36,755 nucleotides of DNA from NCBI GenBank assembly GCA_046760905.1, contig JBHIFB010000013.1:1-36755 (forward strand). Direction: 5' to 3'. Below, piece after piece: positions 25,501 to 33,366 of this stretch (the first letter of the stretch is position 1; each line of letters opens with the position of its first letter). The notes beneath the pieces were generated by a model. That model searched no databases, was not told where the DNA came from, and saw only the letters and a program-made list of their open reading frames with translations. Source of the stretch: JBHIFB01 sp046760905. Lineage in GTDB: Bacteria > Gemmatimonadota > CAZMKB01. A program made the translations under genes and the position numbers.

Positions 25501-25604
25501 CCGTCGATCCATCACATGCAGGTAAGAAAGTGACATTCGCTTTCACACTGACGGGTGGCTTCGACTTCGCCTCGAATCCTATGTTTATCGAGATCGTGCC
25601 GTAA
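22506..25604 (+). CDS. Large secreted C25 (gingipain-type) cysteine peptidase
   Basis: 1032 residues. Signal peptide about 1-29. The propeptide-like region ends near 235. The C25 catalytic domain (about 240-615) has the histidine in SFVNWAGHGSPDACW (H477), the cysteine in IIFADACSNSD (C514) and the closing WGNPDLSMG. An Ig-like stretch follows (about 630-720), then a jelly-roll/MAM-like domain (about 730-900, FEADLGWTVEDI ... LDDFEVRC), then a final domain (about 905-1032) with SGAYPGTMLPGG and IPLNRDALTD. The protein should degrade extracellular proteins, the accessory domains probably binding the substrate or surface. GAGGAGG before ATG supports the start. It has its own promoter and a strong terminator. 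Confidence 0.85.
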   Translation: MKWNLFVLLCLLLSGFLIVGPFSSPAFATDSEGSLTVSISTGPYEIKEDGGEHEIVMSEFGRNLVPGTPALPARIFSIAIPPGAKITGVSFKARDSITLPGQYRLHPIPLPRVLGEENPAVYEREKKARDAKFRAVYGSDEPYPAASGQFVRRAGYRKYNLADVRIYPFTYRPKSGTLIYHPEVDVTIDYSIPEVSPASTVLIDNLTRTERLAQQMIVNYEQAGSWYPEDKGGPPGGRGTNDFVIITLESLVSSVQPLVDWEIGKGRTANVVTTSWINDNYTGYDLAEKMRNFLREKYPSSEWGIEDVCLVGHYDDVPMRRVWQDTGYGKPETDYYYAELSLPDDESWDADGDHKWGEDSDPIDFTAEVNVGRIPWSEPETVQHICEKSVAYENNFEPEFKKNILLLGAFFWPDTDNAVLMEYKTNPDLHPWMEEWTMTRMYEDAYSSYPCDYDLTNDNVRSVWSSGMFSFVNWAGHGSPDACWIYYSPGYFISNYDCPILNDDYPAIIFADACSNSDTDYLNIGQAMMEQGGIGFLGATKVAYGMPGWNDPLDGSSQSLDYYFTTCCTSGDYSQGEAHQWSLREMYVRGLWYYTYYETFEWGALWGNPDLSMGTMPVLAILFPDGLPAATNPPGPEIPITIQIMDGQETYVPGTGKMHYRFDPADPFTEVDFEDMGENLYRAVLPAAVPGDEPEFYFSAQGDGGTIVYSPPEAPDVTYSFEVCLIEELVQDNFEADLGWTVEDIDVLGGTWERCVPNLTSGRQVAPEEDNPNGTGTYCFVTENGPPGGYYRDYDVDGGPTMLISPVFDLSSCDADMSFYLWHYNDDLDDYLTIEVSNDDGDTWATVEQVMNTSEWQHYDFTVSDYITPSDQVRVRFSIQDNPINSITEAGLDDFEVRCLDFAPNIWADAYSFSASEGCNITLYLDAGPDYAGRQYVIGGGISGAYPGTMLPGGTVIPLNRDALTDIILANLNGPLFQNFLGNLDGEGKATATLNIPGPVDPSHAGKKVTFAFTLTGGFDFASNPMFIEIVP

Positions 25605-25635
25605 TTTATCTGTAATTTCGTAAAGGAACATTAAC

Positions 25636-25671
25636 AAACCCCCCGGTCAACTTACCGGGGGGGTTCGTTTT
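25636..25671 (+). terminator. Rho-independent terminator of the large C25 peptidase gene
   Basis: Stem AACCCCCCGGT (25637-25647) with ACCGGGGGGGTT (25654-25665, one extra G), six-base loop, then TCGTTTT. It sits about 30 bases past the stop. The rest of the gap to 25952 (25672-25871) shows no gene or structure until the promoter at 25872. Confidence 0.9.
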
Positions 25672-25871
25672 GCTCCATCCTCCTGGAAGAAACGCCGCCT
25701 CGACCGGCTTTATCCCAGTATCCTAACCATGGAGCAGTGATCTTGGGAATGGTCCAAAGAATTGTATCATTGATTGTGAGGGGAGCAAATCAATTACTCA
25801 TCATGGGTATTTCCTGGAATGGCTGCCACTGAGAGGGATTGGTGGAAAGCTATGGATAGACTATCTTTCGA

Positions 25872-25900
25872 TTGACTAGCTTTACCTCCTATGGTATAAT
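25872..25900 (+). promoter_or_regulatory. Sigma-70 promoter of the metallophosphatase gene
   Basis: TTGACT (25872-25877), 17-base spacer, TATAAT (25895-25900): 11 of 12 consensus positions. Predicted start near 25907, about 46 bases before ATG 25953. Confidence 0.8.
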
Positions 25901-25952
25901 CATCATAAATTGACTGTGGAATTATTAGAAGTGCTATCCATTAGATGTTCTC

Positions 25953-28205
25953 ATGAAAGCCAAAGAGAATAAAAATATGGTATGGGCGACTGCAATCTTG
26001 GTATTCATATCTCATCCCTTTGTGGTCTCGATTCAGTCTGTGACAAGTGGTACACTTGGGATCGGAGATTCAGGTTCTTATCAGATAGAAAGCGCCGAGA
26101 ACAGATACCAGAGCTTTGGCTCCTCAAACGTGTTTGCAGTGCAGGAATCGCTTATTTATTATGGACCGTACATAGTCACAATAGAGCAGAACAGCGATGA
26201 CGGGACCGAAGTCAATGAGGCTGACTGGTATGAAAGTGGTTACACTGAAGATCACAAAAATATCATTGGGCTGAATGAGGATATTGAGAGTTATGGTGCA
26301 GGATTCCGCTTCCATGTTGATAAGCTAAGCCAGGGGAATAATATAGTGTTTGCCCGTTTAAGGTTTGCAAGTAAAGGAGGCATTGTCCAATCCTCAGCAA
26401 ACTTGCTAATAGAAGGTGTCGCGCAGATAAGCCCGACTACCTTCAGCGAAACCGAAAGGCCGTCAAGGAAACTCCCAAAGACTAGAACAGGAGTGGATTG
26501 GGAAATTAGTGACAGTTGGCCCAACGGTGCCAGCGCGGATCCTTTATACTGTTATTCCCCGGACATTGCCCCTATACTCAACGAGATACTGGAACTGCCT
26601 AACTGGGGAAACGGGGATGAAGGGAAAACTATAATAATAACAGCAAAAGACTTTGGTTCTGATTCCAGCGATATAAACGCAGTGTTTTTCGAGGATTTTT
26701 ACACCGAAGGGGAAGTGAACAACCCTGTTGCCCTGGAGATATACAGGACAGTCTATGACACATTCCTGGGGAAGGAACTTTTAGGAAGGGTCACAGACAC
26801 ATCAGCAACAGTCAACCTTTACTCGCTCATAGACACAGACGTCTACATTAAATATGGCACATCACCAGGTATGTACACGGAGACAACAGAGCACCACCTG
26901 GACAATCCAGCTGAAAACGCGATAGAGATAATAATTGATGACCTTCTTCCTGACACCAGATACTATTACAGGCTAATGTTCAGGGGGTTGGGCGAACCAG
27001 ATTATAAGACAGGCATAGAGAGGACATTCCACACTCAAAGGCCCTCTGGCTCACAATTCACCTTCTCTGTAATAACAGATGAGCACGTAGACGGGATTTA
27101 CAGAAGGCCAGAGAACATAGACGACATATCGCTTCACAACCTAACACTCAAGAACGTCGGTCAAAGCAACCCGGATTTTCTGATCTCAATGGGTGACACT
27201 GGCTATGGATACGAGCCAAGAACCCCCGCTCCATATGAATACTTCCCGCCGGAAAGCGATTATATATTCCAATTCGGGTTAGAACGAGCTCTCCGAATAC
27301 GTAAGCATTTAGATCTTATCGCTCATTCGATACCCCAGTATTTCGTATTGGGAAACCACGAAGGCGAGCAGGGGTGGTTCTATGATCCCACGGACGAGGA
27401 AAGCATTGCAAACTCCAGCGCAGGGATCAACACGAGAGTAAGGAAGGAGTTGGTGCCAAACCCATATCCTGACAGCTTCTATACAGGCAGCACCGACTCT
27501 GTGCCAGGAATAGGCCTTAGGGAGAACTATTATGCGTGGGAATGGGGTGATGCTTTGTTTGTCACACTCGATCCCTTCTGGTACACAACAAGTAAGCCGC
27601 ACAACTGGCATGGCCCAGGGACTGAGGATAGCTGGGACTGGACACTTGGGGAGGAGCAGTACAATTGGCTTTATGACACTCTGCACAACTCCGACGCAAA
27701 ATGGAAGTTCGTCTTCACCCACCATCTCACCGGAGGAACGACCCCGTATGGCAGGGGAGGCATTGAGGCTGTAAAATACAAAGTGGACGATAGGGCTTCA
27801 TATGAATGGGGTGGAGAGGACGAGGGTGGTAACTGTATTTTCGACGAGAAAAGGCCCGGATGGTCACATGGCCCAATACACGATTTTTTGGTATCTGAAG
27901 GCGTTGACATCGTCTTCCACGGGCATGACCACTTCTTCGCGTTCCAGGAATTAGATGGCATTGTATATCTGGAGTGCCCAAAAACAAGCGATTCAGACTA
28001 TGAAATAGAGCATCAGGAAGGGGGATTCTACTCACATGGAGACTTCCTACCCAGCTCGGGTCATATAAATGTCACAGTCGGTAAATACTTTGTTAAGCTT
28101 GATTACATAAGATCATACCTTCCAGGCGACGGCAAGAATGGTGAAGTTGCTTTCACCCGCATAATTAAAGACCATCCCACAAGAGCAATACCAGTTCAGA
28201 TGTAA
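25953..28205 (+). CDS. Secreted calcineurin-like metallophosphatase (purple-acid-phosphatase-like)
   Basis: 750 residues. An N-terminal hydrophobic segment (about 9-27) suggests export. A beta-rich region follows, then a fibronectin/PAP-type N-domain (about 280-362, YIKYGTSPGMYTETTE) and a metallophosphoesterase domain (about 370-670). All metal-ligand blocks are visible: DEH (376-378), GD (414-415), GNHE (467-470), HH (590-591) and GHDH (657-660). It should hydrolyse phosphate esters outside the cytoplasm. Codon use leans to A-ending codons (aca, cca, ata, agg) unlike the C- and G-ending codons of its neighbours, and there is no clear ribosome binding site (only AGAAG far upstream). Both hint at recent acquisition. 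It has a near-consensus promoter. Confidence 0.82.
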   Translation: MKAKENKNMVWATAILVFISHPFVVSIQSVTSGTLGIGDSGSYQIESAENRYQSFGSSNVFAVQESLIYYGPYIVTIEQNSDDGTEVNEADWYESGYTEDHKNIIGLNEDIESYGAGFRFHVDKLSQGNNIVFARLRFASKGGIVQSSANLLIEGVAQISPTTFSETERPSRKLPKTRTGVDWEISDSWPNGASADPLYCYSPDIAPILNEILELPNWGNGDEGKTIIITAKDFGSDSSDINAVFFEDFYTEGEVNNPVALEIYRTVYDTFLGKELLGRVTDTSATVNLYSLIDTDVYIKYGTSPGMYTETTEHHLDNPAENAIEIIIDDLLPDTRYYYRLMFRGLGEPDYKTGIERTFHTQRPSGSQFTFSVITDEHVDGIYRRPENIDDISLHNLTLKNVGQSNPDFLISMGDTGYGYEPRTPAPYEYFPPESDYIFQFGLERALRIRKHLDLIAHSIPQYFVLGNHEGEQGWFYDPTDEESIANSSAGINTRVRKELVPNPYPDSFYTGSTDSVPGIGLRENYYAWEWGDALFVTLDPFWYTTSKPHNWHGPGTEDSWDWTLGEEQYNWLYDTLHNSDAKWKFVFTHHLTGGTTPYGRGGIEAVKYKVDDRASYEWGGEDEGGNCIFDEKRPGWSHGPIHDFLVSEGVDIVFHGHDHFFAFQELDGIVYLECPKTSDSDYEIEHQEGGFYSHGDFLPSSGHINVTVGKYFVKLDYIRSYLPGDGKNGEVAFTRIIKDHPTRAIPVQM

Positions 28206-28266
28206 ACCTGGGATTCCTTTTCAATTTTGAAAGTGGACACTCTTCAAATCAGTATTTATAATCTTC

Positions 28267-28295
28267 TTGACACAATAAAGAAATCATGGTACAAT
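28267..28295 (+). promoter_or_regulatory. Sigma-70 promoter upstream of the broken secreted gene
   Basis: TTGACA (28267-28272), 17-base spacer, TACAAT (28290-28295): 11 of 12 consensus positions. The start near 28302 gives a leader of about 280 bases. Confidence 0.75.
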
Positions 28296-28301
28296 GCATT
28301 T

Positions 28302-28582
28302 AACAAATTGTAGCAAAACACATAAGACCAGCTATAGCTTAATAACAATCCCACACACAGAAGCCAGATATCTGCGGCAAAAAATTTAAATCTCGTCAAA
28401 GATTTTCGCCATTTGTCAAAAATCTGTGGAGATCACATCAGACGGTTGAAGAGGCATGGCAACCTCACAGACACCTCACGCCCCAGCTGGGTAATAATAA
28501 AAAAGGAGGTGCGTCATGCATGTGATCACCTGATGGAATGTAATCTGTTTGAGTGTTTATCTTCCATAAGAGGAGGCGAAAA
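28302..28582 (+). promoter_or_regulatory. Long 5' leader resembling that of the lipoprotein gene
   Basis: AAAGGAGGTG at 28502-28511 lies 71 bases before ATG 28583 (67 bases in the leader at 2517-2827). GTG 28509 opens a frame reading VRHACDHLMECNLFECLSSI in the same phase relative to the gene as in the first leader, and it continues past the start to a stop at 28650-28652. Just upstream, GGCAACCTCACAGACACCTC resembles the CCAATGTGAGGCACTCTCAC stretch of the first leader. The true binding site is AAGAGGAGGCGA before the ATG. Apart from this the gap 28206-28582 shows only the promoter. Confidence 0.45.
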
Positions 28583-29382
28583 ATGCAAAGGAAAGTATAT
28601 TTCTCCATCAAAGCTCTGTCAGTCGCACTTGCTGCGATTGGCATTGCCGTAATCCCAAGTTATGCCCAGGCACCGGACGTCTTATGGACCAGATCCTTCG
28701 ACGGAGGCGATTATGAGTGTGGCTGGAGTGTCCAGCAGACTGCTGATGGGGGATATATCATCGTTGGAGTCACATGGCCCCCGGGTGGGTCGATAGAGGT
28801 AACAACCCCCCGACAGCTGTCGCGACTGCCGTTCCACAGAGTGTCCATCCTGTCGAAACCGTGAACCTGAGTGGACTTGATTCATACGATGACAACACCC
28901 CGACAGAGAGCCTGGAGTACTACTGGGAATTAACGGTGAAACCGGATGGGAGCACGGCAACTCCATTTTTCACTCCGGATCTACCGGGACAGTATACCAC
29001 GCAGCTCATAGTGAATGACGGCTTCGAGGATTCTGAACCAGCCGAGGTGGTGGTCTCGGTGATTACTGCTCAGGATCACGCGGAAAACAGGATAAACGAA
29101 GCACTGAACATAGTCAGGAACCTGCCTCCGGCCAGCGTTACTACTAAGGGCAACCAAACAGCATTGTGCAACTTTCTCATCCAGGCCATTGCTGCACTTC
29201 AGGCAGGCGATATTGATGAGACAATAAACAAGCTCAACAAGTCGCTTAATCGGACTGACGGTTGTATCCTGAGAGATGGACCGGACGAAAACGGCCCTGG
29301 TAGGGATTGGGTCATAGATTGCGATGCCCAGGAGCAGATTTATCAGATGCTGAATGATGCACTCGATGTGATTTCTCCCTGA
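28583..29382 (+). pseudogene. Broken secreted gene: beta-propeller start and PKD-domain end in different frames
   Basis: ATG 28583 (after AAGAGGAGG) encodes a signal peptide (to about SYAQA, residue 32) and one propeller repeat, WTRSFDGGDYECGWSVQQTA followed by DGGYIIVGV, typical of large secreted proteins with many such repeats. After about 28780 this frame turns to unrelated sequence and stops at 28862-28864. In another frame, from about 28800 to TGA 29380-29382, runs a clear PKD/Ig domain (NNPPTAVATAVPQS ... YTTQLIVNDGFEDSEPAEVV). It is followed by a helical tail of the kind that follows PKD domains (INEALNIVRNLPP, IQAIAALQAGDIDETINKL). The simplest reading is an internal deletion near 28775-28805 that removed the repeats and shifted the frame. 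An assembly collapse of repeats is the alternative. Confidence 0.65.
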
Positions 29383-29656
29383 GGTGTCCTGTCAATATCA
29401 TTGGAATTAAAGGAAGGGTGAATTACACAATATCTCGCAATTTGTAAGATAATACAGCTGGATACTGTTCCATCTGATCGTGACATTTTCATCCCACTGG
29501 TTTTTAATAATGAGTTTATTTCATGTAAAGAGGGAGTATTAATCATTCCTCTCGAATAGAATCGACAGTTTCAACTGATTCGTTTTATCCTCTTTCTATA
29601 ATGATTAGAGGAAGAGTGAGATAGGTGGAAGAAATCCTATCAAAGAGGAGGTCTCG

Positions 29657-29920
29657 ATGAAAAGGCTCGTTCTATTCATGGCAATGCTAGTGTGTGTTAT
29701 TGTTGTGGCTCACCTGGCTGTGGGGCAGGTTGTGAAAAAGCAGGCAGCCAAGGCCTCCCCGAGCGGCACCTCCGTTAAAACCGGTGTGTTGGGCTCAGTT
29801 TATGTGTCCTCATCCGGCAGTAGCAGTCGTGGTGTAGTAGGTCTTGCAGCTAACAGTGGTGAAGGCGAGAGAGTTTCTTCCGATGACTGCGGAATTGACA
29901 GGGACTTTTTGGGGAATTAA
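29657..29920 (+). CDS. Short secreted peptide, unknown function
   Basis: 87 residues: signal peptide (about 1-23, ending HLAVGQ), then a basic, serine- and glycine-rich segment (VYVSSSGSSSRGVVGLAA) and an acidic end. AGAGGAGG eight bases before the ATG supports translation. There are no cysteine pairs or recognised domain; two cysteines occur in total (one in the signal segment). The gap 29383-29656 before it shows no clear promoter, although TATAAT occurs at 29597-29602 without a matching -35. It could be a small exported peptide or the truncated start of a longer secreted protein. Confidence 0.55.
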   Translation: MKRLVLFMAMLVCVIVVAHLAVGQVVKKQAAKASPSGTSVKTGVLGSVYVSSSGSSSRGVVGLAANSGEGERVSSDDCGIDRDFLGN

Positions 29921-30009
29921 ATTAAGGGTCGACGTTGGTCACCTTTTTGTAACTATGACCTATTAAAAGTAGATGGCCAAATTCCACAATTCATTGAAAA
30001 ATTAAAGGT

Positions 30010-30085
30010 GGGGCTGTAGCTCAACTGGGAGAGCGCATGACTGGCAGTCATGAGGTCGAGGGTTCGAGTCCCTTCAGCTCCACCA
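30010..30085 (+). tRNA. tRNA-Ala (anticodon GGC)
   Basis: Standard cloverleaf. The acceptor stem GGGGCTG pairs with CAGCTCC and includes the G3-U70 wobble pair that marks alanine tRNAs. The anticodon loop is CTGGCAG (anticodon GGC), the T-arm GAGGGTTCGAGTCCCTT, the discriminator A, and CCA is encoded. Confidence 0.97.
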
Positions 30086-30334
30086 AGTAACTGTTGAGAC
30101 TTGATCCATTGGTCCATTGCAAGGGCCTGCTCTGAGATCCGCCGCTTACACCCCGGGTTTCATCCCGGCCAGGTTTAATGAGAATTCACTTCAGAACTCG
30201 AGGGCAACTATCATAGCACCCCATCTTCCCCTTCATTGAAATCTCCCCCCAATTTAGAATCCCAAACGGTAACCGGGGGAACAAACGGGCCCCGATCGGT
30301 GGTAGGAGTACTCAAACAGAAAGGGAGGTCGCAA

Positions 30335-30892
30335 ATGCCCCGCAAACGCGCAGCAAGCCCAAGAACCTCAAAGAAAGATACTCTGAAAAGATGCACATGG
30401 TGTGCTGGAGATCCAATCCTCGAACCTTACCATGACACAGAATGGGGAGTTTCCGAGCGAAATGACAACCGTCTTTTCGAGAGAATGGCTCTTCAGATAT
30501 TCCAGGCCGGCCTCAACTGGAAGATGATACTCGGGAAAAGGCAGGCTTTCAGGAAAGCATTCCACAACTTCGACATAATAAAGGTGGCGCGCTTTGACGG
30601 TAGGAGTGTCAAAAGGCTCATGTCTGATGAGAGCATTATAAGGAACAGGCGTAAGATCGAAGCGGTCATAGAGAATGCAAGAAGGCTTCAAAGGGTACGG
30701 CAGGAGTTCGGTAGCTTCCATAATTACATCAAAACCAGACCATCGAAGCTGAAACCGCTTCAGAAGGAATTTAAAGAGAGGTTCGTTTTCATGGGCCCGG
30801 AAATCACGCGTATGTTTGTCATGAACATCGGTAAAGTGCAGCCGGCACACGAGAAGAGATGCTTCAGATACGGGGAAGCCCAGGCATGGTGA
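30335..30892 (+). CDS. tag: DNA-3-methyladenine glycosylase I
   Basis: 185 residues, the usual Tag length. The four zinc ligands match E. coli Tag in spacing: C20 and H33 (13 apart), then H172 and C176 (4 apart). Family motifs include YHDTEWGVS, FQAGLNWKMILGKRQAF and IIRNRRKIEAVIENA. The enzyme removes 3-methyladenine from alkylated DNA, the first step of base excision repair. GGGAGGT precedes ATG 30335; the frame is open 33 codons further upstream but without a binding site. It stands alone between tRNA-Ala and the rml operon. Confidence 0.93.
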   Translation: MPRKRAASPRTSKKDTLKRCTWCAGDPILEPYHDTEWGVSERNDNRLFERMALQIFQAGLNWKMILGKRQAFRKAFHNFDIIKVARFDGRSVKRLMSDESIIRNRRKIEAVIENARRLQRVRQEFGSFHNYIKTRPSKLKPLQKEFKERFVFMGPEITRMFVMNIGKVQPAHEKRCFRYGEAQAW

Positions 30893-30967
30893 TGGTATAA
30901 AAATTGCTCCGCATCGAGGTGAGAAACCGTATTCTCCGCTGGGGGGATTTGGAGAATAATCGCCGCC

Positions 30968-30996
30968 TTGACTTAACCAGCAACCAGTGATACCTT
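30968..30996 (+). promoter_or_regulatory. Probable promoter of the rml-gmd operon
   Basis: TTGACT (30968-30973), 17-base spacer, TACCTT (30991-30996). Predicted start near 31003, about 43 bases before ATG 31046. Confidence 0.55.
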
Positions 30997-31045
30997 TGTA
31001 AAGAGATTCGAGCATTCGCTCTGACCATATTGAGAGGAGTGATTG

Positions 31046-31774
31046 ATGAAGGGTGTCATACTAGCCGGGGGACTGGGCACCCGCCTGCACCCGCTTACCA
31101 GAGTCACGAACAAGCACCTGCTCCCCATCTACGACAAGCCGATGATATTCTATCCCATCGAGGCACTCATCAATGCCGGCATCAGGGATATCCTGATCGT
31201 AACCGGGGGAAACAGCGCTGGTGAATTCCTGAGACTCCTCGGTAATGGTAAGGACTTTGGTCTCAAACACCTCAACTACACTTACCAGGAGGGTGAGGGT
31301 GGGATTGCGGAGGCGCTCGGGCTCGCAGAACACTTCGCAGATGACGAGAAGATCGTTGTGATCCTCGGCGATAATATCATAGAGAAGAACATAAGGCATG
31401 CAGTCGAGGCATTCGAAAAACAGGAGGAAGGGGCAAAGCTTTTGCTGAAGGAGGTGCCGGATCCGGAGAGGTTCGGCGTCGCAGAGCTTGAGGGTGACAG
31501 GATAGTCAGGATCGTGGAAAAACCGAAGAGACCGAAGACCAATCTTGCCGTTACCGGGATCTATATGTATGACAGGAAGGTTTTCGACATCGTGAAGACA
31601 CTCAGGCCTTCGGAAAGGGGTGAGCTCGAGATCACCGATGTCAACAACACTTATATAGAGTGGGATCAGCTCACCTATGATATACTTGATGGTTGGTGGA
31701 CCGATGCCGGAACCTTCGACTCACTCCTGAGAGCCAATAAGCTCGTTGCACAGTATGGCGCGAACCTGATGTGA
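31046..31774 (+). CDS. rmlA: Glucose-1-phosphate thymidylyltransferase (short form)
   Basis: 242 residues. The nucleotide-binding signature GVILAGGLGTRLHPLTRVTN and KHLLPIYDKPMIFYPI are diagnostic, with the metal-binding GDNI loop and VEKPKRPKTNLAVTGIYMYD further on. It makes dTDP-glucose from glucose-1-phosphate and dTTP, the first step of dTDP-rhamnose synthesis. It is about 50 residues shorter than enterobacterial RmlA, lacking the C-terminal helical extension that forms the allosteric site, so feedback control may differ. ATG 31046 is set by AGAGGAG; an in-frame TTG lies immediately before. First gene of the operon. Confidence 0.9.
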   Translation: MKGVILAGGLGTRLHPLTRVTNKHLLPIYDKPMIFYPIEALINAGIRDILIVTGGNSAGEFLRLLGNGKDFGLKHLNYTYQEGEGGIAEALGLAEHFADDEKIVVILGDNIIEKNIRHAVEAFEKQEEGAKLLLKEVPDPERFGVAELEGDRIVRIVEKPKRPKTNLAVTGIYMYDRKVFDIVKTLRPSERGELEITDVNNTYIEWDQLTYDILDGWWTDAGTFDSLLRANKLVAQYGANLM

Positions 31775-31830
31775 TATATGCTTCTTCCGTAAGTGTGTAC
31801 CGAGACCACTGCATGCGAGGAAAGAAAGAG

Positions 31831-32292
31831 ATGGAGCTCATAAAAGATGTGAAGGTAAAAAAACTCAGGGTAATCCCCGATGAGAGGGGAAGGCTGATGG
31901 AGATGCTGAGAGCAGATGACGAGCTCTTCATACAATTCGGTCAAGTTTATATGACCACTGCATATCCGGGCGTCGTAAAGGGATGGCACTATCATAAGAA
32001 ACAGGTGGATAACTTCGTTGTGGTCAGCGGCATGGTTAAGGTGGTTCTCTACGATCCGCGGGAGGAATCTCCCACCAGGGGCGAGGTGAACGAGTTCTTC
32101 ATGGGTGAGCACAATCCGATACTCTTACAGATACCTAATTACGTCTACCACGGCTTCAAGTGCATCGGGGAGAGGGAGGGGATCATCATCAACTGTCCCA
32201 CAGAGACGTACAATTACGAGAATCCCGATGAGTTCAGAGTGCATCCGCATGACAGTGATATTCCCTACGACTGGGGTAGAAAGGATGGGTAG
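31831..32292 (+). CDS. rmlC: dTDP-4-dehydrorhamnose 3,5-epimerase-family cupin
   Basis: About 153 residues from ATG 31831. RmlC-like features are PDERGRLMEML near the start, VVKGWHYHKKQVDNFVVVSG (containing the catalytic-type histidine) and IPNYVYHGFKCIGE. It should epimerise the 4-keto-6-deoxy sugar made by RmlB. The motifs differ from enterobacterial RmlC, so it belongs to the related sub-group. The start could also be GTG 31771, which overlaps the stop of rmlA as GTGA, but the family's conserved N-terminus fits 31831 (GAGGAAAG upstream). Confidence 0.8.
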   Translation: MELIKDVKVKKLRVIPDERGRLMEMLRADDELFIQFGQVYMTTAYPGVVKGWHYHKKQVDNFVVVSGMVKVVLYDPREESPTRGEVNEFFMGEHNPILLQIPNYVYHGFKCIGEREGIIINCPTETYNYENPDEFRVHPHDSDIPYDWGRKDG

Positions 32293-32325
32293 GGGAGCAG
32301 AGAGTTCCGCAGAGGGAGGCTCACT

Positions 32326-33366
32326 TTGCGACTGCTTGTAACAGGAGGCGCGGGATTCATAGGTTCCAACTTCGTGAGGTATCATCTCAGAGAGCACCCT
32401 GAGGATGAGATCGTCAACCTGGATCTTCTCACGTATGCCGGAAACCTCGAGAATTTGATAGATGTTGAAAACAACTCTAATTACACTTTCGTGAAAGGCG
32501 ACATAGCCGATCCCGGTGCGGTGGAAAAGCTTGCCTCAGGCGGCTTCGACGCCATCTTAAACTTCGCGGCTGAATCGCATGTTGACAGAAGCATCACGGA
32601 GCCCGGGACGTTCGTGCGAACCAACATAAACGGCACACTCGTTCTTCTCAACGTGGCGCTGAAGTATAAGGTAGGGCGGTTTCTCCAGATTTCCACCGAC
32701 GAGGTATACGGCTCGCTCGGTGACAGAGGCCATTTCACAGAGGAAACCCCGCTCGCGCCGAACAGTCCTTACTCGGCCAGCAAGGCCTCGGCAGATCTCC
32801 TCGTGAGGGCATACCACAGAACCTATGGTCTAAACGCGCTCATCACCAGGTCTTCCAACAACTACGGTCCCTACCAGTTCCCGGAAAAGCTCATACCGCT
32901 CATGGTGACGAATGCGCTGGACGATGAGAAGCTACCGGTATACGGAAAGGGTCTCAATGTCAGAGACTGGCTCTATGTGGAGGACAACTGCAGGGGGATA
33001 GACATGGTTCTGCGGGAAGGGAGGGCGGGTGAAATATACAACATATGCGGCGGCAACGAGAAGAAGAATATCGAGGTGGTGAGAGCAGTTCTGAAGCTTC
33101 TAGGGAAACCGGAAGCGCTGATCGCCTTCGTCGAAGATCGGCCGGGACACGACTGGAGGTACGCGATGAAGAGTGAGAAGATGATTTCCGAGTTCGGCTG
33201 GAAGCCAAGTGTCGATTTCGAGGAAGGACTCAAGAAAACGGTCACCTGGTATGTCGAGAACAGGCAGTGGTGGGAAAAGGTGAAAAGCGGCGAGTATCTG
33301 GATTACTATGACCGGATGTATGGCCGGAGAATAGAGGAAAGCAAAACCACCGGAGGAAAGAAATGA
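32326..33366 (+). CDS. rmlB: dTDP-glucose 4,6-dehydratase
   Basis: 346 residues, an extended SDR with the NAD-binding VTGGAGFIGSNFVRYH, the catalytic ISTDEVYGSLGD (Thr-Asp-Glu) and the YSASK Y-x3-K pair, plus NNYGPYQFPEKLIP. It converts dTDP-glucose to dTDP-4-keto-6-deoxyglucose. The start is TTG 32326, decided by AGGGAGG six bases upstream; no in-frame ATG is close. The 3' end overlaps rmlD by four bases (ATGA). Confidence 0.95.
   Translation: MRLLVTGGAGFIGSNFVRYHLREHPEDEIVNLDLLTYAGNLENLIDVENNSNYTFVKGDIADPGAVEKLASGGFDAILNFAAESHVDRSITEPGTFVRTNINGTLVLLNVALKYKVGRFLQISTDEVYGSLGDRGHFTEETPLAPNSPYSASKASADLLVRAYHRTYGLNALITRSSNNYGPYQFPEKLIPLMVTNALDDEKLPVYGKGLNVRDWLYVEDNCRGIDMVLREGRAGEIYNICGGNEKKNIEVVRAVLKLLGKPEALIAFVEDRPGHDWRYAMKSEKMISEFGWKPSVDFEEGLKKTVTWYVENRQWWEKVKSGEYLDYYDRMYGRRIEESKTTGGKK

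Noticed and set aside
28413..28652. 79-codon plus-strand ORF overlapping the start of the broken secreted gene
   Set aside because: The signal-peptide frame from ATG 28583 has the better binding site. Part of this ORF is discussed only as a leader frame, not as a gene.
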